Below, in pieces: positions 24,754-35,977 of a DNA stretch of 64,000 bases (its first letter is position 1; every line of letters starts with the position of its first letter). The notes under the pieces were generated by a model, which was not told the origin of the DNA, made no database searches, and worked only from the letters and a program-made list of their open reading frames with translations. The translations under genes and the position numbers were made by a program. The DNA is from Hydractinia symbiolongicarpus (Eukaryota; Cnidaria; Hydrozoa; Anthoathecata; Hydractiniidae). The stretch spans positions 20,026,001 to 20,090,000 of the forward strand of contig NC_079884.1 in NCBI RefSeq assembly GCF_029227915.1. The letters are read 5' to 3'.

Positions 24754-27700
24754 GTAAGTTGTGTACATCATGTTCACTCACTATCCGTTATTTACATTTT
24801 CATTTTAAAAATAAGAAAGGAAAAATAGGATATAAAATACAGAAAATTATGATAGAAGCCAGGAATGCAATTGATTTTCATACTTACGTTTGGCTGATTT
24901 TGTCGTGTTAACATCTCTCGAACACATAGAGTATTTATTTGTTATACTACAAAAGAAGTAGAGTAGATAAGCAACCTGAATGTTTTTGATGACGTTTTTT
25001 AGTCGTTATTTATGGACTTTTTTTTAGTTGACTGATGTAAAGAGACATTCATTTTTTTCAAAGTGAGATTTGTTAATGTTTTTTATCTACCTCGTGTTTA
25101 AGTTACACTGCAATAATAAGACAATCATCCAACGTAAATGATTTTTGTTTTAGAGATTCGGAAAATATGCCACCAGAACCTCCTCTTTGTCCTGTTGTTT
25201 CTGTAAGTTTATTTATATTCTTAATTAGTTGTTTGTTTATGTACCCAGTGGGTCATTCTTATTCTGCCTGTTTTTCACCACGTTTACTAGGACTTAATTA
25301 TAACCAGTCTAGGACGACAAACTCTCAAAAGTTAAGGTTTTTGTGATGTAAATTCGTCTTTTGCAGTTATTTTTCTTTAGATAAAGCATTTGCAATATGA
25401 AGATGAACTTGATGTTGACGTCATTAATAGTATGACGTCATTGGGTTGTTTCAAAGATCAATCAAATTTGATAAAGAAGTTACTAAAAACCGAGTAGGTG
25501 TTTCTTATCATCCTTTCTATCTAAAACTTGTTAATTTATTAAGTTGCATTTGAATTTCTGATGTGACATTGTAATGAAAAAATCGAAGCATGATATTACA
25601 TTCTCAACTAAAAAGTAACTACCAATAAGCAATAGTAAAGTAAAAACAGTTTGTTAAGTATAGCATAATATGTAGCTTCGTTAGAAAGTTGTTATTCTTT
25701 TTTAGTGACAAAAACACGGAAAAAGTTGTTTATTTTTTGTTGTTGAATCGAAAATTACGGAAACCGGCTCGAGAAGATGACGAAAGCTCCCTCTTATTCG
25801 TTCACAATCCAGGCAAGAGTTTGTTTTTTATTTTGTTAAATACTGCGGCGAATGTGACTTTGGCTTGTTGCAGAAAGTTACGGTTGCATTGGAGAATCGC
25901 TTTATTGATTTGGACTCAAATTATTATTCTGCTTTTAATATATCATACTTCTGTGAACGATAATTATTTTAATGGAATTACGTTCAGGTAGGATAGTTAC
26001 TTATTTTCGAGCTTTTTCTTTTAATAATTTGCTTCACAGAGGATTTTTTTTTCAAATAACTTGAACTTTATCCTTTAACAGAATTCATAGTAATTTTCTG
26101 TTAAGAAAAGTTTCATTGAAAAATGCATTGATTTATAATCAACTAATTTCTTTATTTTCTCTCTCGACTCCAAATCTTATCCGTTTGACTAATTTCGAAT
26201 AATGGTTTAATATACGTCCCTTACAAACTTGAAATAAAATCATAGAGCGTTTTCACGTTATCTTTGAAGTGGGAAACTTATAATATATATATTTTTAATT
26301 TAGAAAGCATAAAATTTACAACAGAATAAAAATTGAATCGTTCAATTGTAAACATTTATTTTATTAACAAGAATAAATCTTTGCTTTTTGTACATATAAT
26401 ATTGTTACTTTATGTATTGCTCAATCCATTTTTTTATAAGTGCTTTCAAGTATCTATTGTCTAAACTCCATGCTAGCACATTATTTCCTTTTTAAAACAA
26501 TGCTTTAAAAACAACAAGGCTGCTATTTTAGTTTGATTCTACTTGATTGATTTTGCAAATCACAATCAAAAGTATTTATGAGAAGCATATTTGTTTGTTC
26601 ACACTAGTTCTTGTTTTCTTCACTTCTCTTTCCCAAATGATTAACTGTATGAAGAAAACCGTAATATAGAATAATTAGAAAAAATTTGACTGTCCTCGCA
26701 GCATAATCCACGAATAACCTAGTTTGTGAAGATTTAACTTTTTTCTGCTCACGTCGAATTCTTCTTTATAGTTTGCAATTATTAGTTTTTTAATCAGGTT
26801 TTAGTATAATTGTCCTTTCTCCATTCTTTTTTGTGAGCATAAAAAAGCGTAATCACTACCTCCTGCACTCATTCACATGGCTACCTGCACTTCATTTTTC
26901 AATAAACAAATACAGGTTAAGTAAAAATGTTCTTCAAAACCATGCGACAAAATTCAACATCATTTTTAGTGGGTGTTGCATTAAATTCAAAACTAAAATC
27001 ATGTGCCTCAAACATTAGCCCAATATAAAGACATTAATTATGAATTTTTTGTAGATTATTTCATATATAAAGCGTTTGAGTCTATGCCATTCTAACCTGA
27101 TCAACCTTTTGTAACTTGTTTTTGTAGATGCACCGAAAAAACGCGTCGATTCACCCATGGCTATACGCAAAGCGTAAGTGTATTGCTGGTTGCTGCGCTG
27201 CTTTGAGACAAGCTTTTACCATCTCTGTGACTATTTGGTTGTTTGTTTTCACTGATTAACGGCTACAATCTTCAACTCCAACCACTTCTTGGCTCTAGCA
27301 TTGGCTGTGGAGTTGGGGGTTAATTGTAGTATGTGTTTGTTCTCATTAAATGATTTGTTTTGATCAAACTATGCTATTATTTTGGAAATAATGTAAGAAA
27401 TTAATGTTGTAGATGTTGGTGTGTGGATATAATTAAATGTAAAAAAAAAACATCGTTCCTCATTTGAATATATTTAACGACGTTTCGGCCGTATACGGCC
27501 ATTATCAACTCCTGCTACAAACACCATTTCGTAAAAGATTTTATTTTATATACATTACGATAGTACAACACAATTATCGTACGATATTAATCAACAAATA
27601 AGAATAATGGAATAGATGCGATATTTCTATTCAAAGCTGGTTTATCCCTAAGGATTAATAAAATCTCCTTCAGCTTGTAGATCGTAGTTATCTCTGTAAT

Positions 27701-30700
27701 AATACAGTTATAAAATAAAATAAACTTTTACGAAATAGTGTTTGTAGCATAACTTGACGTTTGTCTTTACAATTAATGTAAGAAATAGCTATTTTAGGAT
27801 AGCTAAATAGGATTTTTCAAAATATAGTCTCTTTGCATATTTCTATATACGTTATGAAATTCATTTAGAACTCAGAATTTGTATGAGAACAATGCATTAT
27901 CGAACACAATGCCACGGAGACCACGTGCTGCCACAACATTGGGAAGTAACTTGGAGACAGCAAAGTAAGATTGTCATCAATGTTGGTCATTGCTTTCTTG
28001 TGCTCTGTTATGAAGTAGGATTATTCTTTTTAGAAGTCCTGCTGTGCGTCCTTCCTCCGTTGTGATCACTCCTCCTGGCAGTCCCTGGAGAGACAGGTTT
28101 TATACTATTACAAAAAGTATATTCAATAAAAACGGGGGTAAGTTTTGATCATCTTTTAATGCAGACATTCGAAGCAACAAATTTATTACTTCTGATATTT
28201 AAAGATGTTTGAATTGTGTCTAAAGCTCGCAAGTAATTATATACTTTTATTATTTCACAACATCTTGATGTACAGTATACCTGCGTTAAAAGTGGGACTT
28301 TTGCTCAACCCGATCGACTTTTTTTTCGGTCCCACCAACCCAAAATTTGCCGGAGTGGGATTTCAATAAAATGATTCGCGAGATGAAATAGGAGAACAGT
28401 TAGAATTTATATACGTTGCATTGAAAGAAAAATAAAAACGCGCATGGTTAAAGGTGTTGTTAATAGAAAAATAGAACACATATGGTTAAAGATATGAAAA
28501 TCTATCTTCGTTTGTTACTAATCTCACTCACGATATGTATCTGAATTTATCTAAAAACTTTCGATTAGTGGAACATTTTAACCTCTTGTCAAAGTCATAC
28601 TGTTAATTGAGACAGTGGATAAATGGAACCAATTATTTGGTTGATTGAGAGTCCCAACTAAAAACAAGCATGCTGAACCCTTTTCCATTTTCTTCTATAG
28701 AGACACAATCACTTGAAGATAAAGCACCTTCTCCAGCATCATCAGAGTAAGTGACCGAATGAACTAATAATTAATAAACAACTAATTAGCTTTAATATTT
28801 ATTTATTTATTTATTTATTTTCTGCTTTCGGTAATGCTTTTAATTTCTTTTTTTAGTCATAGCGTTAAAAGGTCTTGGTTCCCTGGCTCACTTTTTCACG
28901 TTGATAACGCACACGAGGTAAAACTAATACCCTTACTCTGTCTGTTTGTTTGCGATATGGTAGACTAGAGCTGCAGTGGCTTCTTTGATGTTGCGTCACA
29001 GTCATTAAAAAAGCGAGGGTTCGATTTTTGACCCCCCCCCCCCCCCCACACGCTTTGTAATTCGTTCCGTTTGAGAGTACAACGTGACGATCCAACGATG
29101 TCAGCATGGACGGTCTAACAAAGTTGTAGCCTTTTTTGTAAATACTTTTTCGACCTTTTTGTCTTCTAAAAGCTTTGTATTTGTTTTGTTTGGTTTTTAT
29201 ATGTTTTTACAAGTTAAGATAAATATATTGTCACGTTTTCTAGCCATATATAAATCTTCAACAAACTAATTTTAGGATTTTGACTACAAACGTAAATGTT
29301 GAGGGAGCATCTTAAACGCAGCAAGCTAGCTAGCCTTATCCATTCCTATTCCTAAGGGTTTTTATCAGTTTGATATGAGAGCTTTTCATCTCAGCCAACA
29401 TAATTTATTTTTGCGTTGTCTTCACCAATCTGATTTTTAATCAGCTGCACCTAAGGTTGTGGCTGCTGTTAGCTACCTCTGGCCTACTACCTGTACTAAG
29501 CGCTTATCCAGATCTCAAGATTAATTTTTGAACTTCATGGGAACATATTCCGACTGTTTTTGCTATGACGTGGTAACAACAGGTTGTTAAACTGTGTGTA
29601 CTTGTGACTACAATTGCGAGGAAGTTATTTTTTGAGAAATATATTACACTTGAAACAATGTGTTCGCTGCAATCGATTTACCAAATGCTGTAAACCTGTG
29701 GTAAGGCGCTTTTTCGGATGTATGGCACAGTTTACGGCTTTTATAAGTCCTCAACCTAACGCGGAATTGCAGTTACTTTGGACCCGGCTAGTCTATTTAA
29801 TAATAGCCATATGTGTGTTTAAAGTGACTGCTCGCAGCTTCACTCCGGATCCCCCGCAGAGCTCTTAATTTTCCACGGATTAATGACTAGTTAATCCGTG
29901 AATGGCAATGGCAATTTCTCGCCGCCTAATTTTTTAGGAGCTCGTAATGTTAATGTTATGTTTTGAAAACCTGTTCAAAAGAACATGATGCTTATTTAAT
30001 ATTCAGCCTTTTAACATTGAACTTCATGATCGAACCTTCTCCAGTCTAAAAGCCGATTTGATCCACTCAGTCTTGACGGTAAGAACATTCAACTTTTAAT
30101 TTGTAAATCACACGTCAAGTTTTCTGACTTAAATTGTCTCTCATTCAAATGGAAGGTTTATACTGGGTTTGCACTTGAACAAATTTATCCGGATTCATTA
30201 GTCAACTTTAAAGATTTACACGAATTGTCTTTACACTTGATTTTGCAAATTTATACGGATTCTGCATGCAAATTTATACGGATTCTGCATGCAAATCATA
30301 AAAGATGAAAACGGAGAAGTTCCCGAATTTTTTGTCCCGGATTAGTCTAAATCCGTTATAACATACCTATTTTCATGTCTATTTCCCGTAAATGAAAACG
30401 AGGCCGTATTTTTTTAAAAATCAGGCAAGTGTTTAGCATTTTGTAACCCAATAGGCGCTTGCAGTGAAGCAGTATCTCCTGTTTGAAGTGAAGTGAAGCA
30501 GTATCTCTTGTTCAAGTTGAATTTGGAATTATTTATGGACAGTTAAGTTGATAGTGTTTTACGATATGGTCTTTTAAAATTGCTTTAGTGTTGAAACAAG
30601 TTATTTTGAGCTAATATGGTAGACACATCTAATACCAAGGGTAGATTCAAACCTCCAAACTTATTATTTTTTGTGGCTCGCTGGAGATGTGCACATTTCC

Positions 30701-33700
30701 AGATTTTTGCAGTTTTGTACTTTAAATTTTTTGATATTGGTAAGGTTGAACAATGTCTAAAAACCAATCACAAGTGCTTCAATAGTTAAGCTGGCATAGT
30801 CATATGTATCAGTAACTAGCCTGCTATAAAGTTCAGTGAGGGAATTGCGGGGGAAAAATATTTAAAATGTATTTAGTCAGTTAACAGTTCTCTCATACTA
30901 GAGAATTCAACTTTGTCAACCTTGGTCAGTCTCAACTGTTGACTGGTGGAGGATTATATTATTGACTCTTGATTATTCCTAGTTAGTATATTCTCTTACA
31001 GTTTTTATAGTTAGCCAAAGGTTTTCAAAAATAATTGTAATCAGTTATACTGATGTTTAATAAACACCGTATATATCTATGTACGTTAAAGGATAAGTAC
31101 ATGAATACTCGATTAAGCTTCCCTCCTTCCAGTAAGCTGGAAGAAGGGAAGGAGGTGGCCCTCCCTTTCAAAAAGCTCCAATTCGCAACAACAAAAAAAC
31201 ATTTGTGAGAAATAAGCTCCCACAGGGCCTCGTTTAAGTATTGATTTATAGTGTACCAGAAATTTATGTCCTCGTCAGCAAAAAACACATACAACCTAAA
31301 AGAAGGACATCAGTGAATCTCTTATAATAATACGCTAAGTGTGTCCGTCTGTCTGTGACAGGCAAAGTGGATGTGTTCATTTTCCTTTGATGTAGCCGAA
31401 ATTTCCTTTCAAGTCTCCGAAAAAGTTATATCCATTTTGCTAGCAGGTTTACTTTGTTTACATCACGTGATCAAAATAGATCAACTTGATTTGCTGAAAT
31501 AAATTTAACGGCTTTCTGTACAAAAATGGTGTCCCTCGACACCGAAAACGACAACAAAAAAAGAACGGTCCCTTCGTCTTGAAAAAAGTGCAAAAAGTAA
31601 TTCAGAGAAAGAAAAGTCCAAGAAGTGAAGTAAGAAGTGGTAGCTAGAGCTAGAAGTAAAGTAGTAAAGTTAGAAATAGAAAATAAAGGCTAGAGTTTGA
31701 AGGGGATTTAAAATCAATAATAGTAAGAAATTTGATGTTTTTAGACGTTTAGTTTTTATGTCACTGGAGCACAGACTCGCATTTTCCAAGAAAAGCCTCA
31801 AATTCTTGAAGTTTTATATTTTAGCGCTTTTTTAAAAACAAACCTAGCCGCCATATTTGTTTATGTTTTTGTTGCATAATTAATGTATTCCCTGGTGCGT
31901 AACTAATGTGTTTGTCCTAAAATTCAAAATGCTACATAAAGCTGTTAGCTGACTAACAAACGGAAAACTTTGGTTTGTTGAACTTACTGCTCACCGTTAT
32001 GTTATTATTTTTACATTACTATTGTTTCTCTTTATATGTGTTTTACTAAGCATAAATAGCTAGCTTTAGTTTTAGCTAAGTGTTCCCAGGTTAAGTATAT
32101 TTAACTGGGGGTCTTAGCTACTGTTAGCTAGAGCTAATGTTGGCCTCCAATGCCTGCTCCTCTCATCCCATGGCAAGCTCTAACCTATGACTTATATTGT
32201 TATTCCTTTTTTTTAATTATCTATAGCTAGCTACCTTAGTTTTCTTAACTTCTTTTCTTTTATGAGCACGATACAAAATCTTTAAAGACTTGAACTTTTG
32301 CAGATGTATTTTATATTTCTTTTTGCATTTCCTGTAAACTTTACAAAGGGACCACGTGCAATATGACAAGTGGAATTTTTTTTTTCCAGAATTTAAAGCG
32401 TGCGTGTTTATTTTTTTTTATTGTTTTTTTTCTGACATCCTGTTTAACTTTCGTCAGCCTACATGTAAAATGCCAGGTTATTTTTACAGGGGGGTGTAGA
32501 CATTTGATTGGAAATTTACATGGGTTTTTGACTTTATTTTAATTTATGAGAGGATGGTCGTTCGGTTCAGGAAGGTTGTTCGTGTTTTTGTTTGTGTTGC
32601 AAACTGCTGTTTTTTAAAATTTTCTTTTTTTTGTGGAAAAAAGACCACATGCAAATATACTGAAAGCACAAATTTTGTAGAATTGGCCTCCACTGAAGGC
32701 TGTTGTGTAAGCTAATGGCTTTTTCATAGTTCGTATTATAAACTTTTGTTGGGGAGAATTAAACTGTATGTGATGTCATTTTTGCTGGAAGAAAATTCCA
32801 TGGTTTCACGTTTTTATTAAGATTTTTATAATTGTGGTAATATATAACTGTGTTTGGTGATGATGAAAAAACTTTTTTGTTCTTTATATTTTATGAAATG
32901 CCTGATTTTTCTATAATTTGATGTGTTTCATAATCTCTTTGTAGAAGATTTATGGACAATAGCAATATAGAACATGCTAAATGAACTGATTTTTGTTGAT
33001 TTGGATGTGCTCCTCAAAAACCGATCTGTTTTACATTTTGTGTTAACTTTTGTGAGGAGGGACCGTATATGCACTTTGTTTTCCAAAATTAATATCTTTG
33101 TTGATTCAAATTTACTCCTTATTTATTTTTGACATTCACGTTTAAAATGGTTGGTAAAGGTAACTACAGATCATCATACTAAGGAAAATTTTTTTGTGTT
33201 CTTAACCTGTTAATTTTTACAATTTGTGCATATATATTTTTGGGAAACAGGATAGTTTGTAATCGAATAAATGATTTTCCAGATATAAATTTGAAGTTTT
33301 TTGACACTTCTGATTGAAATATTAAAGGTTTTCAACGAAGTAAATATTTGAGATGTCTTATTTCTGACTTTGTTACTGTATTATTGTAAGTGTTGTACTT
33401 GATTCTATACATTATTTTGATTAGTGTTTCAAGCTCTACACATAATCTTTGTTGATTCAAGTTTATCCTTTGCTCATTGATTTTTTGACATTTATGGTTA
33501 AAATTGTTGGTAAAGGGCAGTACGGAACTAAAAGAGAAAATTTTTGTGTTCTTAACTGGTTGATTTTTACATTTTGTGTAAATTTTTGTGGGAGAGGATG
33601 GTATGCAACTGAAATGACTGATTTTTCTAGATTTAAATTTGATGTTTTCCAAACTATGGCTTTTTCATATTTTTGTATAAGCGTAAGGGAAAAACAATAT

Positions 33701-35935
33701 TTAAACTGTGTAAAAAAGTTATTTTTGTTGATTTGTGCTAACTCTTGGAGGCCTCCTTTTTGACACTTCAGAATAAAATACTGAGGGTTTTCAACATAAT
33801 CACTTATAAGATGTATATACATATTTGAGATGCGTTATTTCTGACATTGTTATTATCCGTGTTGTGACTGTTGGTGTTGTGACTGTCGGTCTTCTTACTG
33901 TCGGTTTTGTGAGTTTAGTGTTGTGAGTGTCGATGTTTGAGTGTCGTTGTTGTAACTTTTTATCAACTAGATTTTACACCTTGCAAGCTGTTCTTTTTTA
34001 TTTTGTGTAAGATTTGTGTGGAGGATTTAATGCGATTTGATATTTGACATTTTATGTAAGATTTTAAGAACATTTTTTTGTATATGCACTGCTGACGTCA
34101 GAAAAACATCTAAAAGAACCCATTTTCCCATTGTCCTTCTGCCTAAGTGGATTTCTCCACGGGCCTTATCGACTAGGTTAAAGAATATTGTTAACAAGTT
34201 GGCGTTCGCAATCTTTTCTTATTTCCGTGCATCCCAAATAAAATGCTCAATACTTGCCTCGTTTTAAAAAATACGGCCTCGTTTTGATTTACGACAAAAT
34301 GGATATGGAAAATGGGGTGTTGATTGAATTTGTATGAATTTTTTATTTAAACTGACAAACACGCGTATATCTAAATAACTTTGGTATAATACGAAGGCCA
34401 TAATTCACAGTGTACACAATAAAAACGAATAAAAAATTCCGTTTGAAAACTTCCTTTTAGTTCAAACCCAGATACTTTCTTTGAATAAGTGCTCAAGTGT
34501 AAACCTAGTATTAATTTTTTTGTCTATTATTTAGATGCCGAAAGTGATGCACATTCCACTAACAAATACAAAGTATAAGTTAGAATACCGTAAGAACAAA
34601 GGTACTTACAGATTTTTGTGTTATTATAGGTCTATTCATGCAGTGTTGTCCATATGACCTGACAGTAGCTCATAAAAAGGATTCGAACTCCCAAATAATT
34701 AGACTGTAATATTGAGCAAACACTAGTGTTCCTGCGAATAAAGTTTTCAGGCCTTTGTTCTGTATTTATGTATCTTGAGTGATAAGGACTAAATTGTAAA
34801 AGTGCTCTACGCGCAGTGTTATAAAACGGTAATTTTATAATACTATTAGTAATGTCAGATGATATATTCGTTCAGGTTTGTTTACTTTCAGGCAAAAAGT
34901 TTCTTCGGCCTTCACCACAACAAGCGGTAACCACGATGGAGGTGAACATTAAAGAAATGAGAGAAACTGATAATGATGAACAATCAATGCCAACGTTGAA
35001 AATAACCATCAGCTACATATCAGGTTTGTGCTACAGACGATACTATAACCGTTCACCAAGAGTTTATTTCTGTTTGACCGTCCACAGAGAGTTTATTTCC
35101 GTTTGACCGTTCACCGAGAGTTTTTTTCTGTTTATCTTTTCACCGAAAGTCTATTTTTGTTTGACCATTTACCGAGAGTTTATTTCTGTGTAACCGTTCA
35201 CCGATAGATAATTTTTGTTTAACCGTTCACCGAGATTTTATTTCTGTTTGACCGTTAAGTTTATTTCTGTTTACCTGTTCATCGAGGGTGTATTTCTGTG
35301 TAACCGTTTACCGAGAGTTTTTTTCTGTTTACCTGTTCACCTAGAGTTTATTTCTGTTTTCCCGTTTATCGAGAGTTTATTTCTGTTTTCCCGTTTATCG
35401 AGAGTTTATTTCTGTTTGACCGTTCACCGAGAGTTTATTTTCAAGTTGTGAATGTTTCAGTTTTAAACATTGTCGAAGATACTCAACAAGGGTTTTAATT
35501 CTTCGGGTTGAGCTTTCATAATGTCCTATTTTTCCCTAACCTTTCAAGTAGAAGTTTCACTTCGTTATAATTTTGATAGATTTTATTTCAGGTATCGAAA
35601 AAGAACTAGTTTTGTCATGAGTCAGTGTTTGAGGTATATTTTGTATTCTCATTTCAATAGGTTCCACAAAAAAGTTTCGTAAATACTGCAACAAAATTCA
35701 TTATGCGTTAATTAGCAGAGGAAAGTTCAGATCGAATGATGAATCCTCGTCTAGTGTAAAAAATTTTCTACTTGGTGAGTCAACTCATGTTAACAGCACC
35801 CGAAGACGCGACAGCAATGAAGATGAGAAGGAACCGACAGGTAACCATGACGATGACGCGTCTGAACACATTTACACATTTGACGACATTAGGACGCAGC
35901 TGACGACGACATCGCTGAAAACTACTTCCTTGTAA
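12417..35935 (+). CDS. BRSK: BRSK/SAD-type serine/threonine protein kinase (24 coding exons)
   Basis: A full coding chain can be assembled with every phase matching. Exons: 12417-12480, 14919-15013, 15754-15839, 15983-16061, 16516-16577, 20675-20759, 20893-20924, 22601-22634, 22971-23039, 24371-24418, 24655-24753, 25028-25062, 25154-25202, 25381-25493, 25706-25812, 27128-27173, 27869-27964, 28034-28137, 28701-28746, 28857-28917, 30007-30078, 34535-34601, 34892-35023, 35661-35935. The total is 1956 bases, 651 residues plus stop, a little shorter than vertebrate BRSK1/2. In other animals BRSK/SAD kinases are AMPK relatives activated by LKB1 that control neuronal polarity and synapses. The start [17 protein letters not shown] is diagnostic of the subfamily. 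Introns are 67-4456 bases and carry most of the repeats of this region. A 5' non-coding exon may be missing. Confidence 0.93.
13398..13457. repeat. Short direct duplication in intron 1
   Basis: The word ATCAAATACTGGACATGTTTT occurs twice about 29 bases apart, with the preceding GCAACC also duplicated. Confidence 0.8.
13930..14020. repeat. Dispersed repeat shared with 31320-31435
   Basis: Both copies contain TCATTTTCCTTTGATGT, then a CCGAAATTTCCTTT word and an (A/G)AGTC(G/T)CC word, in the same order and orientation. Both lie in introns of the kinase gene. Confidence 0.6.
14168..14580. repeat. Dispersed GACGTCA repeat, copy 2
   Basis: It lies in intron 1. It starts with GGGTAACTAGGGAC (shared with 8580) and continues with TTTTCTTGATCAGCG twice. 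GCTGACATCAGCAAAATTTT and GCTGACGTCAGCAAAA words are shared with 11325-11555. Confidence 0.7.
17561..17683. repeat. Imperfect foldback of about 44-bp arms
   Basis: Arms 17561-17604 and 17639-17683 are reverse complements with a few mismatches; both carry GGGATCTGCA and GGTTTGCAATCAAATTT. It is a small foldback nested in the Tigger-type relic. Confidence 0.8.
17740..19315 (+). pseudogene. C-terminal remnant of a Tigger-type transposase
   Basis: The first block, about 17754-18033, reads [19 protein letters not shown] then [15 protein letters not shown], the typical end of Tigger/pogo transposases. A frame change near 17880 leads into [14 protein letters not shown]. The second block, about 19088-19315, reads [14 protein letters not shown] to [14 protein letters not shown] with one in-frame TGA. 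A 1-kb insertion separates the blocks. The DNA-binding and catalytic parts are absent. Confidence 0.65.
18034..19080. mobile_element. Nested insertion inside the Tigger-type relic
   Basis: It begins CAGGAGAGGTGTGCAATCGC and ends with an imperfect complement (GCGAATCATCGCACACC, closing TATTCCTG). It interrupts the transposase C-terminal frame exactly at these limits. CAGG...CCTG ends recall hAT-type elements, but no 8-bp duplication is visible. The interior has no clear transposase frame. Confidence 0.5.
19742..20047 (-). other. Unrecognised 101-codon open frame
   Basis: An open minus-strand frame with protein-like composition ([31 protein letters not shown]) lies within the Tigger-type relic. 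It has no homologue that I recognise. It may be a fragment of captured or transposon coding sequence, or chance. Confidence 0.2.
21675..21900. repeat. Dispersed repeat, copy B
   Basis: Second copy of the repeat at 5735-5990, here in intron 7 of the kinase gene, same orientation, with small insertions and substitutions. Confidence 0.65.
23264..24318 (-). mobile_element. Internally deleted Gypsy-type retrotransposon relic
   Basis: On the minus strand a gag-like stretch ([26 protein letters not shown]) at about 23890-24050 passes directly into a pol C-terminus. The latter reads [19 protein letters not shown] and PPFDSKP, then in another frame [19 protein letters not shown] and [13 protein letters not shown] down to about 23640. 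That order implies deletion of most of pol. Stops and frame changes show decay. Near-identical direct repeats of about 60 bp (23264-23322 and 24256-24318) flank the relic and may be LTR remains or a local duplication. It lies antisense in intron 9. Confidence 0.55.
24552..24604. repeat. Three 20-bp direct repeats in intron 10
   Basis: TATGGTTTTTGGATAGTGAA is present twice in full, followed by a third partial unit, about 50 bases before exon 11. Confidence 0.9.
25028..35935 (+). CDS. BRSK: Regulatory and C-terminal exons 12-24 of the BRSK-like gene
   Basis: Exon 12 ([10 protein letters not shown]) closes the kinase lobe. Exons 13-15 encode the UBA-like region with [10 protein letters not shown] and [12 protein letters not shown]. 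Exons 16-19 are the variable linker, containing PKKRVDSPM and [11 protein letters not shown]. Exons 20-24 correspond to the conserved C-terminal module of BRSK kinases, with [18 protein letters not shown] and a [18 protein letters not shown] segment. The last exon reads through a possible donor at 35775 to TAA 35933-35935, adding an acidic tail. The exon 15 donor is GC (25813-25814) rather than GT. Confidence 0.88.
27514..27748. repeat. Foldback repeat in intron 16
   Basis: Arms of about 40 bp (27514-27553 and 27709-27748) are near-perfect reverse complements with the word CTACAAACAC and AAATAAAATAAA/TTTTATTTTAT. A CGGCCGTATACGGCC palindrome lies just outside at about 27486. Confidence 0.75.
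33090..33850. repeat. Long degenerate tandem repeat in intron 21
   Basis: ATCTTTGTTGATTCAA with a TTGTTGGTAAAGG-type word and TTTTTGTGTTCTTAAC recurs about 350 bases apart (33097 and 33447). TTTTGACACTTC and GGTTTTCAAC followed by ATATTTGAGATG recur later. It is a diverged two- to three-unit array with long units. Confidence 0.6.
34085..34180. repeat. Dispersed GACGTCA repeat, copy 3 (partial)
   Basis: It carries GCTGACGTCAG, then CCCATTTTCCCATT and CCACGGGCCTTATCGACT, matching the right part of copies 1 and 2. Confidence 0.65.
35040..35445. repeat. About 31-bp minisatellite in intron 23
   Basis: About 13 diverged units with consensus words CCGTTCACCGAGAG and TTTATTTCTGTTTGA fill most of this 637-base intron between the exons ending 35023 and starting 35661. 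Confidence 0.9.
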
Positions 35936-35971
35936 ATATTTTTTTAATTATGTATATTATATATATTTTCA

Positions 35972-35977
35972 AATAAA
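35972..35977 (+). terminator. Poly-A signal of the BRSK-like gene
   Basis: AATAAA lies 36 bases after the kinase stop codon in an AT-rich 3' flank. It is the first canonical signal on the sense strand. Confidence 0.6.

Larger units (their letters stand above)
30079..34534. other. Intron 21 of the kinase gene (4.46 kb)
   Basis: The largest intron of the gene. It holds a duplicated AAATTTATACGGATTCTGCATGC word near 30245-30292, the dispersed repeat at 31320-31435, a long degenerate repeat array at about 32950-33850, and GACGTCA repeat copy 3. No independent gene is visible. Confidence 0.6.

Noticed and set aside
35775-35780. Possible splice donor GTGAGT in the last kinase exon
   Set aside because: Reading through gives an open acidic tail to a stop and a poly-A signal shortly after; no downstream exon is visible.
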